A stretch of DNA of 56,453 nt from assembly GCA_902784855.1 (NCBI GenBank), contig CACZWQ010000007.1, positions 7,498-63,950 on the forward strand, written 5' to 3'. Below are positions 1 to 7,043 of the stretch, in pieces; the stretch's first letter is position 1; each line of letters starts with the position of its first letter. Under the pieces are notes generated by a model. The model saw nothing but the letters and a program-made list of their open reading frames with translations. It was not told the DNA's origin and searched no databases. Both the position numbers and the translations under genes were made by a program. The stretch is from an uncultured Ruminococcus sp. (GTDB taxonomy: Bacteria > Bacillota > Clostridia > Oscillospirales > Acutalibacteraceae).

Positions 1-2
1 GA

Positions 3-824
3 AGCTACGCGAAGGTCACCGTCACCGACGGCAAGCAGACCAACGTGGTCGAGCTGTACGACAGCAGCGTCAACGAGGCGATCTCATACGCGGGCTTCAA
101 TGCGAGCCTGTATACGGTCGAGGAGGATCTTGCCGCGCCGCTCACGGACGGCATGGTCATCAACCTGATAAAGGCTGACGGCGGGTTTGTCAACAAGGAC
201 GGCAAGCTCTATTACTATCAAAACGGCGAAAAGCAGACCGACGCCATCGTCGGCGATGAGGACGGCGTCTTTTATGCCGACAGCGAGGGCGTCATCGACA
301 AGGGCTACTGCGACGGCGTGACAGTCGGCGGTGAGAACTGGAACATCATCAACGGCGAGGCGTTCCGCGTCGATTCCGATTCCGACGAAACGCTGTTCCG
401 TGCCCTGCAGGTGGTGGCGAAGTGCACCGACAGCAGCATGAGCAAGTCGGAAAAGCTGAAAGCGTCGTTTGACTATCTCAAGGACAATTATCTCGAGGGC
501 TCACGCCGCGGCGATTACCGCGAGATGGACTGGCCGTCCGTCTATGCCGACGACCTCTTTGTCCACGGCAAGGGCGACTGCTACAGCTACGCGGCGGCGT
601 TTGCCTACATGGCGCGGGGCATCGGCTACGAGGAGAGCTATGTCTGCAACAGCGGCGGTCACGGCTGGGCGGAGATCGACGGCTTGATCTACGACCCCGA
701 GTGGAGCATGCATAATTTCAAGTACACCTACTACGGCATGACATACGACGAGCCTTGCGATCAGGCATATGGCAACAGCTTCAGCCGCGACGTCGATTGG
801 CAATATGTAAAAATCATCCCCTAA
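3..824 (+). CDS. Secreted DUF348/transglutaminase-like protein (5' end outside window)
   Basis: The frame is open from the window edge, so the start and any signal peptide lie upstream; 273 residues are visible. The first ~55 residues (KVTVTDG ... PLTDGM) resemble a DUF348 domain, an extracellular ubiquitin-like fold found in YabE/Rpf-like wall proteins. Next come two short aromatic/Gly repeats around KDGKLYYYQNGEKQ and GVFYADSEGV that look like cell-wall/glucan-binding repeats. The C-terminal half is a transglutaminase-like fold with an apparent catalytic triad: Cys in GKGDCYSYAAAF (codon near 579), His in GGHGWAEI (near 660) and Asp in IYDPEW (near 693). Probably an exported enzyme acting on peptidoglycan or surface protein. 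The substrate cannot be read from the sequence. Confidence 0.75.
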   Translation, partial: SYAKVTVTDGKQTNVVELYDSSVNEAISYAGFNASLYTVEEDLAAPLTDGMVINLIKADGGFVNKDGKLYYYQNGEKQTDAIVGDEDGVFYADSEGVIDKGYCDGVTVGGENWNIINGEAFRVDSDSDETLFRALQVVAKCTDSSMSKSEKLKASFDYLKDNYLEGSRRGDYREMDWPSVYADDLFVHGKGDCYSYAAAFAYMARGIGYEESYVCNSGGHGWAEIDGLIYDPEWSMHNFKYTYYGMTYDEPCDQAYGNSFSRDVDWQYVKIIP

Positions 825-840
825 CTACTGCTGTAGCAGC

Positions 841-1018
841 AATCCGCGCGTGATAGGGTTGTTTGAACGGCAACCATGAAAGCCCGCGTTAAAACGTGGG
901 CTTGGTACTTGACGTTCCTACAAACGTTTGGTTTTAATCCCGCGCTTGAACGCGTGCCGGATACTTTAACCTTCCTACAAACGTCGGGAGCGCGGATTGG
1001 CTCCCGCGACACGCGGGG
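841..1018 (+). repeat. Interspersed intergenic repeat, copy A (two modules)
   Basis: Module 1 (841-904) starts AATCCGCGCGTGA, then 13 nt, ACGGCAACC, 6 nt, and ends in a GCCCGCGTT/AACGTGGGC hairpin. Module 2 (about 971-1018) begins TACAAACGT and ends 33 nt later in CGGG; an extra TACAAACGT sits near 920. The same modules with the same internal spacings occur at 37610-37731, and module 1 alone at 37441-37500 and, diverged, at 55455-55505. No coding potential is apparent. It could be a REP/MITE-like element or a structured RNA. Confidence 0.65.
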
Positions 1019-1020
1019 CC

Positions 1021-1106
1021 TTCGAATCCCCTTCTCTCTTTTTACAAAAAAATAAGAGCACCAAAAAGGTGCTCGTATTTTTTTGGCGGAGAGAAGGGGA
1101 TTCGAA
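1021..1106. repeat. Palindrome built from a tRNA-Ser 3'-end fragment
   Basis: Bases 1021-1038 (TTCGAATCCCCTTCTCTC) are the exact reverse complement of 1089-1106, which is the T-arm and acceptor 3' strand of the tRNA-Ser gene. Between the arms lies the GAGCACC/GGTGCTC terminator hairpin. The whole segment could fold as one long stem. The left arm is therefore an inverted partial copy of the tRNA 3' end. Confidence 0.8.
1048..1083 (-). terminator. Terminator of tRNA-Ser
   Basis: GAGCACC (1056-1062), loop AAAAA, GGTGCTC (1068-1074), flanked by A-rich and T-rich runs on both sides, so it can act in both directions. It lies immediately downstream of the minus-strand tRNA. Confidence 0.8.
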
Positions 1107-1176
1107 CCCCTGGTACGGCGATTACCGTACACATGATTTCCAATCATGCTCCTTCGGCCAGCTCGGACATCTCTCC
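1084..1176 (-). tRNA. tRNA-Ser (anticodon GGA)
   Basis: Reading the minus strand, the gene begins GGAGAGATGTCCGAGC and ends with the matching TCTCTCC acceptor strand, discriminator G and an encoded CCA (complement at 1084-1086). The anticodon stem is CATGA/TCATG around loop TTGGAAA, giving anticodon GGA, which reads UCC and UCU. A long variable arm (GTACGG/CCGTAC region), typical of class II tRNA-Ser, and a GGTTCGAATCC T-loop are present. Length is 93 nt including CCA. It is a stand-alone gene followed by its own hairpin terminator. Confidence 0.95.
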
Positions 1177-1330
1177 GTGAACCGCTGACTATTATAACAA
1201 ATATCTTCCGAAAAATCAAGCCCTGAATTGAAATTTGCCTGAAAAAAATCGGAAAAATCCGTTCCACAGCAAAATATTTGAATAATTATGCGGAAAAAGC
1301 TGATAATCATGTGTAAAAATACTTGATTTT

Positions 1331-1358
1331 TTGAAACAGGTCTGCTATATTATATATT
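1331..1358 (+). promoter_or_regulatory. Promoter of the amino-acid ABC operon
   Basis: TTGAAA (1331-1336), a 16-nt spacer and TATATT (1353-1358) precede the binding-protein gene. An AGGAG ribosome site at 1371-1375 lies 9 nt before its ATG. Confidence 0.55.
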
Positions 1359-1384
1359 GACCAAAAAATAAGGAGTGTTTTATT

Positions 1385-2224
1385 ATGAAGAAAATTCTTT
1401 CCGCCATCTTAGCGGGCACCATGATGTGCTCCATGGCAATCGGCTTTGCAGGTTGCGGCGGCAGCGGCGAGGCTTCCAAGACCGAAACCACTGCGCCTGC
1501 CGAGACAAAGGCAGTATCCACCGCTGATTCCGCTACCAAGGATTCCGCGAACAAGGGCGAGAACGGCGAGCTGCACATGGCTACCAACGCGTTCTTTGAG
1601 CCCTATGAGTACTATGAGAACGACAAGATCGTCGGCATCGACGCTGAGATCGCCGAGGCGATCTGCGACAAGCTCGGCTACACCCTCGTGATCGACGACA
1701 TGGACTTTGATTCCATCATCACCGCCGTGCAGTCCGGCAAGGCTGACTTCGGTATGGCGGGCATGACTGTTACCGAGGAGAGAAAGCAGGCGATCGACTT
1801 CACCGATACCTACACCAACGCGGTTCAGGTCATCATCGTCAAAGAGGGCAGCGACAAGGTCAAGACCAAGGACGACCTCAAGACCGCTGTCATCGGCGTT
1901 CAGATGGGCACCACCGGCGACATCTATGTTTCCGACTACGAGGCTGACGGCGCGACCATCGAGCGCTTCAACAAGGGTGCCGACGCGGTTCTGGCACTTG
2001 CGCAGGGCAAGGTCGACGCAGTCGTCATCGACAACGAGCCTGCTAAGGCGTTCGTTGCGCAGAACGAGGGTCTGGTCATCCTCGACGAGCCCTTCGAGAA
2101 CGAAGAGTATGCCATCTGTGTTGCCAAGGGCAGCGAGCTGACCGAGAAGATCAACGGCGCTCTCGCAGCACTCAAGGAAGAGGGCAAGGTCGACGAGATC
2201 ATCAACAAGTACATCAAGGCGTAA
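1385..2224 (+). CDS. Amino-acid ABC transporter substrate-binding lipoprotein
   Basis: 279 aa. The N-terminus MKKILSAILAGTMMCSMAIG is a lipoprotein signal ending in the lipobox FAGC, so Cys24 should be lipidated and the protein anchored outside the membrane. A low-complexity Thr/Ala/Lys tether follows (~25-60). The rest is the family 3 solute-binding fold: DAEIAEAICDKLG, a DFDSIITAVQSGKADFGMAGM block and ERKQAIDFTDTY, which are hallmarks of polar amino-acid binders (cystine, glutamine, lysine/arginine class). The exact ligand cannot be assigned. It heads the operon with its permease and ATPase, and is followed by a hairpin that would raise its level over the downstream genes. Confidence 0.93.
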   Translation: MKKILSAILAGTMMCSMAIGFAGCGGSGEASKTETTAPAETKAVSTADSATKDSANKGENGELHMATNAFFEPYEYYENDKIVGIDAEIAEAICDKLGYTLVIDDMDFDSIITAVQSGKADFGMAGMTVTEERKQAIDFTDTYTNAVQVIIVKEGSDKVKTKDDLKTAVIGVQMGTTGDIYVSDYEADGATIERFNKGADAVLALAQGKVDAVVIDNEPAKAFVAQNEGLVILDEPFENEEYAICVAKGSELTEKINGALAALKEEGKVDEIINKYIKA

Positions 2225-2238
2225 GAGAGATTAAGCCG

Positions 2239-2268
2239 ACGGGCGGGTAGCGAATGCCCGCCCGTTTC
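2239..2268 (+). terminator. Attenuating hairpin between binding protein and permease
   Basis: ACGGGCGGG (2239-2247) pairs perfectly with CCCGCCCGT (2257-2265), followed by a short T run. It probably allows partial readthrough, a common way to express a binding protein above its permease. An in-frame ATG at 2254 lies inside this hairpin, which argues against it as the permease start. Confidence 0.7.
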
Positions 2269-2289
2269 ATTATCATAAGGAATCAGATT

Positions 2290-3069
2290 ATGCAGTTTTT
2301 ACAACCGGTTCTCGCCTCCGCCGCGCAGGACGCGGGCAGCTCGCAGGGCTTCTGGGACGAGCTGTGGGCAAGCTTTGAAAAGACCTTTATCTATCAGGAC
2401 CGCTGGAAGTTTTTCCTCGACGGCTTGCTTGCCACCCTGCGCATCGCGCTGTTTGCCGCGCTGCTGGGCGTGCTGCTGGGCTTTCTGGTCGCCGCGATCC
2501 GTTCCACCTACGACATGCGCGCGGGCAGCAAGCGCCGCAGCTTCGGCGGCGTGGTCATCAAGATCCTCAACGTCCTGTGCAACATCTACATCACGGTCAT
2601 CCGCGGCACCCCTGCGGTGATCCAGGTGATGATCATGTATTTCATCATCTTTGCCAACTCGCGCAACAAGGAATTTGCCGCCGTGCTGTCGTTCGGCATC
2701 AACTCCGGCGCCTATGTCGCCGAGATCGTCCGCTCGGGCATCATGTCCATCGACAAGGGACAGTTCGAGGCGAGCCGTTCGCTGGGCTTCGACTACAAGA
2801 GCACCATGTATCATATCATCCTGCCGCAGGCGTTCAAGAACATCCTTCCCGCGCTGGGCAACGAGTTCATCGTGCTGATCAAGGAGACCTCCGTGGCGGC
2901 TTATGTCGGCATTTCCGAGCTGACCTATGTGGGCAACCTGATCCGCTCGCGCACCTATGAGGCATTCTTCCCGCTGATCGCGGTGGCGCTGATCTATCTG
3001 GCGATCGTGCTGCTGCTCTCGTTCCTGCTGAAAAAGCTTGAAAGGAGGCTGCGTAACAGTGATCACTAA
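2290..3069 (+). CDS. Amino-acid ABC transporter permease (HisM/GlnP family)
   Basis: 259 aa from ATG 2290, chosen because TAAGGA (2276-2281) lies at a proper distance; the in-frame ATG 2254 is inside the intercistronic hairpin. Hydrophobic helices start near residues 35, 80, 115 and 215. The binding-protein-dependent permease signature [16 protein letters not shown] and the cytoplasmic EAA loop ([23 protein letters not shown]) are clear, as is [14 protein letters not shown]. It forms the membrane channel with the ATPase that follows; its 3' end overlaps the ATPase start by 11 nt. Confidence 0.93.
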   Translation: MQFLQPVLASAAQDAGSSQGFWDELWASFEKTFIYQDRWKFFLDGLLATLRIALFAALLGVLLGFLVAAIRSTYDMRAGSKRRSFGGVVIKILNVLCNIYITVIRGTPAVIQVMIMYFIIFANSRNKEFAAVLSFGINSGAYVAEIVRSGIMSIDKGQFEASRSLGFDYKSTMYHIILPQAFKNILPALGNEFIVLIKETSVAAYVGISELTYVGNLIRSRTYEAFFPLIAVALIYLAIVLLLSFLLKKLERRLRNSDH

Positions 3070-3823
3070 CGGCGACGTTTTGATTAAGGTCGACGGGCTG
3101 CGCAAGTCCTTCGGCGACCTGCACGTGTTAAAGGGCATCAACGCCGAGATCAAGAAGGGCGACGTGATGGTCGTCATCGGCGCGTCCGGCTCGGGCAAGT
3201 CCACCTTTCTGTCGGGCAAGTCCACCTTTCTGAGCTGTCTGAACCTCCTCGAGGAGCCGACGGGCGGCACCATCACCTTTGAGGGCGTGGACATTACCGA
3301 CCGCTCGGTGAACATCAACAAGCACCGCCAGAAGATGGGCATGGTGTTCCAGCAGTTCAACCTGTTCCCGCACAAGACCGTGCTCAAGAACATGACCCTC
3401 GGTCCCATCAAGCTGCTCAAGCAGAGCAAAAAAGAGGCGGAGGCAAACGCCATGCGCCTGCTGGAGCGCGTCGGGCTGGCGGACAAGGCGAACGCCTATC
3501 CCTCACAGCTTTCGGGCGGACAGAAGCAGCGCGTCGCGATCGTGCGCGCGCTCGCGATGAATCCCGACGTCATGCTCTTTGACGAGCCGACCTCGGCGCT
3601 CGACCCCGAGATGGTCGGCGAGGTGCTCGAGGTCATGAAGCAGCTCGCGCGCGAGGGCATGACCATGGTTGTTGTCACCCACGAGATGGGCTTTGCCCGC
3701 GAGGTCGGCACCGACATCGTCTTTGTCGACGAGGGCGTGATCGTAGAGCAGGGCGCGCCCGCCGAATTTTTCACCAATCCCAAAAACCCACGCTTAAAGG
3801 ACTTTTTGTCAAAGGTATTATAA
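3059..3823 (+). CDS. Amino-acid ABC transporter ATP-binding protein with duplicated P-loop segment
   Basis: 254 aa from GTG 3059, preceded by AAAGGAGG (3041-3048). It has a normal GlnQ/HisP-type layout: Walker [10 protein letters not shown] (41-49), Q-loop [10 protein letters not shown], signature LSGGQKQR, Walker B VMLFDEP, D-loop SALD and H-loop VVTHEMG. The oddity is that SGKSTFL occurs twice in tandem (45-51 and 52-58) because 21 bases are exactly repeated at 3191-3211 and 3212-3232. This inserts seven residues at the P-loop/helix 1 junction, where the family is normally invariant. Whether the protein still binds ATP is unknown. It is the last gene of the transporter operon. Confidence 0.93.
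   Translation: MITNGDVLIKVDGLRKSFGDLHVLKGINAEIKKGDVMVVIGASGSGKSTFLSGKSTFLSCLNLLEEPTGGTITFEGVDITDRSVNINKHRQKMGMVFQQFNLFPHKTVLKNMTLGPIKLLKQSKKEAEANAMRLLERVGLADKANAYPSQLSGGQKQRVAIVRALAMNPDVMLFDEPTSALDPEMVGEVLEVMKQLAREGMTMVVVTHEMGFAREVGTDIVFVDEGVIVEQGAPAEFFTNPKNPRLKDFLSKVL
3191..3232 (+). repeat. 21-bp perfect tandem duplication inside Walker A
   Basis: Bases 3191-3211 and 3212-3232 are identical and encode SGKSTFL twice. The duplication keeps the frame. Confidence 0.95.
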
Positions 3824-3831
3824 TCATCCAA

Positions 3832-3870
3832 GGGACGTTCTGTTGCCGATGCAACGGAGCGCCCTTTTTT
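3832..3870 (+). terminator. Terminator of the ABC operon
   Basis: Stem GGGACGTTCTGTTGC / GCAACGGAGCGCCC with loop CGAT and a six-T tail, placed 8 nt after the ATPase stop. Confidence 0.85.
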
Positions 3871-3946
3871 ATTTAACAGGAAATCGCCGGACCCCGCCGT
3901 CGAATACGGTCATTTTTTATTTGTGAAGTTCAGATAGGCGGGAGAG

Positions 3947-3968
3947 AGCGCCCACCGGCGCTTTTTTA
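3947..3968 (+). terminator. Second hairpin-T terminator upstream of pyrH
   Basis: AGCGCC, loop CACC, GGCGCT, then TTTTTT. There is no gene between it and the previous terminator (3870), so it either backs up the first or ends a short untranslated transcript. Confidence 0.65.
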
Positions 3969-4003
3969 CGGGTCGGGGAGACATTTCGAAAGCAAAAATG
4001 TTC

Positions 4004-4032
4004 TTTACATTATTCCCAATATATAGTATAAT
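4004..4032 (+). promoter_or_regulatory. Promoter of the pyrH-polC operon
   Basis: TTTACA (4004-4009), 17-nt spacer, TATAAT (4027-4032). The -10 box is consensus. Transcription would start near 4039, leaving a ~25-nt leader. Confidence 0.85.
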
Positions 4033-4064
4033 AATATGTAACTATGAATAATGAGGTGTTTTGT

Positions 4065-4775
4065 ATGCAACCCAAATATAAGAGAATCCTTTTGAAGCTT
4101 TCGGGCGAGTCACTCGCGGGCGAAAATAAGCACGGGATCGACTTTGACACCGTATTGAAAATATGCGAGCCCATCAAAAAATGCGTCGATGCCGGCGTGC
4201 AGGTCGGCATCGTAGTCGGCGGCGGCAACTTCTGGCGCGGCAGAAGCTCGGGCGAGATGGACAGGACCCGCGCCGATCATATGGGCATGCTCGCCACTAC
4301 CATCAATGCGCTGGGCGTGTGTGACGCGCTGGAGCAGCTGGGCGTTGACGTCCGCGTGCAGACGGCGATCTCCATGCGTCAGGTCGCCGAGCCCTACATC
4401 CGCAACAAGGCGGTCAGCCATCTCGACAAGGGCAGGGTCGTCATCTTCGGCTGCGGCACGGGCAATCCCTTCTTCAGCACCGACACCGCGGCAGCGCTGC
4501 GCGCGGTCGAGATCGAGGCGGACATCATCATGAAGGCGACCATGGTCGACGGCGTCTATGACAGCGACCCCAAAAAGAACCCCGACGCCAAGAAGTTCGA
4601 CTGCATTTCCTTCCAGGAGGTGCTCAGCCGCGATTTGGCAGTCATGGACAGCACTGCGTCCGCGCTGTGCAAGGACAACGACCTGCCGATTCTGGTGTTC
4701 AGCATCGAGGAACCCGAAAACATCTACCGTGCGGTCTGCGGCGAGAACATCGGCACCGTCGTCACCAACGGCTGA
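4065..4775 (+). CDS. pyrH: UMP kinase
   Basis: 236 aa from ATG 4065, preceded by GAGGTG (4053-4058). An in-frame ATG at 4044 lies almost at the predicted transcript start and is disfavoured. The enzyme phosphorylates UMP to UDP in pyrimidine synthesis. The amino-acid-kinase fold is evident: [14 protein letters not shown] at the N-terminus, [12 protein letters not shown], the [13 protein letters not shown] helix, [21 protein letters not shown], and a [17 protein letters not shown] nucleotide-binding loop. Length matches the hexameric bacterial family. It is the first gene of a long operon and is directly followed by frr, the usual bacterial pairing. Confidence 0.97.
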   Translation: MQPKYKRILLKLSGESLAGENKHGIDFDTVLKICEPIKKCVDAGVQVGIVVGGGNFWRGRSSGEMDRTRADHMGMLATTINALGVCDALEQLGVDVRVQTAISMRQVAEPYIRNKAVSHLDKGRVVIFGCGTGNPFFSTDTAAALRAVEIEADIIMKATMVDGVYDSDPKKNPDAKKFDCISFQEVLSRDLAVMDSTASALCKDNDLPILVFSIEEPENIYRAVCGENIGTVVTNG

Positions 4776-4842
4776 CCGCGCAAACGAGACACTCATATCC
4801 CGCCGTTGCAGCGGAATTATCTATTTAGGAGGCGTGATTAAC

Positions 4843-5397
4843 ATGCAAGAACAGTTAAAAAAGGCAGAAGAAAGAATGGGCAGAAGATATGACCACATGT
4901 GTCGCGATTTTGCCGAAATCAGAGCGGGCAGAGCAAACCCCGCCGTTCTCGACAAGGTCAAGGTCGACTACTACGGCACCCCGACGCCCGTCAACCAGCT
5001 TGCGGCGGTGTCTGTCACCGAGGCGCGCACCCTTGTGATCCAGCCGTGGGACACCTCGCTGCTCCGCCAGATCGAGAAGGCGATCCAGAAGTCCGATATC
5101 GGCATCAACCCCAACAACGACGGCAAGGTCATCCGCCTGATTTTCCCGCCTCTCACCGAGGAGAGACGTAAGCTCATCGTCAAGGACGTGCAGAAGATCG
5201 CCGAGGATACCAAGGTGCAGATCCGCAACGTCAGACGCGAGGCGATCGAAAAGCTCAAGGCGATGAAGAAAAAGAGCGAGATCACCGAGGACGACCTGAA
5301 AAACGCCGAGAAGAAAATGCAGAAGCTGACCGACAACTTCACCAAGAAGGTCGACGAAACCTCCGCTGCCAAGCAAAAAGAGCTTTTGGAGCTGTAA
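4843..5397 (+). CDS. frr: Ribosome recycling factor
   Basis: 184 aa from ATG 4843, preceded by AGGAGG (4827-4832). With EF-G it splits the post-termination ribosome. Family hallmarks are visible: RAGRANPAVLDKVKVDYYGTPTPVNQLA, IQPWDTSLLRQIEKAIQKSDIGINPNNDG, RLIFPPLTEERRKLIVKDVQKIAE and the long helical C-terminus with RNVRREAIEKLK. Length is the family norm (about 185). It sits between pyrH and uppS, and its stop is one base before the uppS ATG, implying coupling. Confidence 0.97.
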   Translation: MQEQLKKAEERMGRRYDHMCRDFAEIRAGRANPAVLDKVKVDYYGTPTPVNQLAAVSVTEARTLVIQPWDTSLLRQIEKAIQKSDIGINPNNDGKVIRLIFPPLTEERRKLIVKDVQKIAEDTKVQIRNVRREAIEKLKAMKKKSEITEDDLKNAEKKMQKLTDNFTKKVDETSAAKQKELLEL

Positions 5398-5398
5398 A

Positions 5399-6157
5399 AT
5401 GGCATTTTTCGGTAAGAATAAAAAGGGAGAGCCCGGCGCTGCCCCGCTGTCCGGGGAGATCATCCTGCCGCGCCATGTCGGCATCATCATGGACGGCAAC
5501 GGCAGATGGGCAAAAAAGCGCGGCCTGCCCCGCAAGGCAGGTCACCGCGAGGGCGCGCAGACCTTCCGCACCATCACGCGCTACTGCTCGGAGCTGGGCA
5601 TCGAGTACCTGACGGTCTATGCGTTCTCCACCGAAAACTGGAAGCGCCCCGCCGACGAGGTGGGCGCGCTGATGGGGCTGTTCAAGTCCTATTTGAAGGA
5701 AGCGCTGGAGGACTTTAAGGACGACGATATCGTGGTGCGCTTCATCGGCGACAAGGCGGGCTTTTCGCCCGAGCTGCAGGAGCTGATGCGCGAAAACGAG
5801 GAAAGCTCCCGGCATCGCGACGGCATGGTGCTCAATATTGCCATGAACTACGGCAGCCGCGACGAGATCGTGCGCGCCGTAAAGCGGATCTGCGCACAGG
5901 TGCAGGACGGCAGGCTGACCGACGCCGACGTCACCGAGCAGCTGATTTCCGACAACCTCTATACCGCGGGTCAGCCCGACCCCGATCTGATTATCCGACC
6001 GAGCGGTGAATACCGCATTTCCAATTTCATGCTCTGGCAGTCGGCGTATACCGAATTTGTCATCATGAACAAGTTGTGGCCGGACTTTACCAAGGATGAC
6101 CTCAACGAGGCGCTGCGGATCTATGCGCAGCGCAACCGCCGCTACGGCGGCGTTTGA
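5399..6157 (+). CDS. uppS: Isoprenyl transferase (undecaprenyl diphosphate synthase)
   Basis: 252 aa. A cis-prenyltransferase that adds isopentenyl units to farnesyl-PP, making the C55 carrier for wall polymers. The catalytic motif HVGIIMDGNGRWAKKRGL (Asp and Arg of the P-loop-like site), the GHREGAQTFRTI helix, LTVYAFSTENWKRP, and the C-terminal DLIIRPSGEYRISNFMLWQSAYTE plus RNRRYGG are all present. An N-terminal ~20-residue extension precedes the core. It is translationally close to frr and upstream of cdsA and dxr, so lipid-carrier and precursor genes are co-expressed; uppP, which recycles the product, is at 49883. Confidence 0.96.
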   Translation: MAFFGKNKKGEPGAAPLSGEIILPRHVGIIMDGNGRWAKKRGLPRKAGHREGAQTFRTITRYCSELGIEYLTVYAFSTENWKRPADEVGALMGLFKSYLKEALEDFKDDDIVVRFIGDKAGFSPELQELMRENEESSRHRDGMVLNIAMNYGSRDEIVRAVKRICAQVQDGRLTDADVTEQLISDNLYTAGQPDPDLIIRPSGEYRISNFMLWQSAYTEFVIMNKLWPDFTKDDLNEALRIYAQRNRRYGGV

Positions 6158-6191
6158 TGAGAGAAGAAGCAAGAAAGGCGATGAACATATT

Positions 6192-7040
6192 ATGAAGTCA
6201 TTAGGACCGCGTTTACTGACAGCGGTGATCGGCATTCCCGCCGTGTTGATTGTGATTATTTTTTCCGAGCTGTGGCACCCGCTGGTAGGGATCGTCGCGG
6301 GACTCGCCTCCGTCATCATGGTCGGAGAGTTCCTGTATGCCAAAAAGCTGCTGACCTTTATCCCGCTGACCATCGTGTGTATGCTGTTTGCGCTGCTGAT
6401 GCCGATCATGGTATCGGAGGGCGTGCTGGCATACCTGCTGTCATTCCTGTTTTTGATTTTGGGCTTTGTGGTCAGTCTGGTCTATCATAAGCGGCTCACG
6501 TTTTCCAACCTCGCGTACGCTATGTTCGGCACCATGGTCATCACCTTCGGCATGAGCGCCATCCCGCTCGCCTGCATCGCCAACGGCTACAGCGTCAGCT
6601 TCTTCTTTGTGCTGATCGTCCTTCTGCCCTGGATGGCGGACGGCGGCGGCTACTTCATCGGCGGCTACTGCGGCAAGCGCAAGCTTTGCCCGAACATCAG
6701 CCCCGCCAAGACTGTAGAGGGCGCCCTCGGCGGCGCGGTGTTCTGCGTGGCGTCAGCGCTGCTGATGGGCTTGATCTTCCAGTTCATCGTGTTCAGCGGC
6801 GACAACGCGATCCGCGTCAACTTTGCGTCGCTGGTCGTGCTGGCAATCTTGGATTCGATCCTGTCCATTATCGGAGACATCAGCTTCTCTTTGATCAAAC
6901 GTTATCTGAAAATCAAGGATTACGGCACCATTTTCCCGGGACACGGCGGCATGCTCGACCGCTGCGACAGCGTCATCTTCACTGCGCCGCTGGTGGTCAT
7001 TCTGGGACAATTCATGCCCTTCCTGCAAATCATGGTGTAA
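6192..7040 (+). CDS. cdsA: Phosphatidate cytidylyltransferase (CDP-diglyceride synthase)
   Basis: 282 aa from ATG 6192; the frame is open further upstream inside uppS but the sequence there is not protein-like. A polytopic membrane enzyme that makes CDP-diacylglycerol from phosphatidate and CTP. It begins MKSLGPRLLTAVIGIPAVL, has about eight hydrophobic helices, and ends with the CDP-DAG synthase signature SIIGDISFSLIKRYLKIKD followed by PGHGGMLDRCDSVIF. The loop WMADGGGYFIGGYCGKRKLCPNISPAKTVEGALGG contains the conserved Asp and Lys residues. The ribosome site (AAGG near 6174) is weak, so coupling to uppS is likely. Confidence 0.95.
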   Translation: MKSLGPRLLTAVIGIPAVLIVIIFSELWHPLVGIVAGLASVIMVGEFLYAKKLLTFIPLTIVCMLFALLMPIMVSEGVLAYLLSFLFLILGFVVSLVYHKRLTFSNLAYAMFGTMVITFGMSAIPLACIANGYSVSFFFVLIVLLPWMADGGGYFIGGYCGKRKLCPNISPAKTVEGALGGAVFCVASALLMGLIFQFIVFSGDNAIRVNFASLVVLAILDSILSIIGDISFSLIKRYLKIKDYGTIFPGHGGMLDRCDSVIFTAPLVVILGQFMPFLQIMV

Positions 7041-7043
7041 CAC

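Noticed and set aside
1016-1176. tRNA-Ser as the attachment site of an integrated element
   Set aside because: The partial copy is inverted, lies 50 bp away, and neither an integrase nor foreign genes are nearby.
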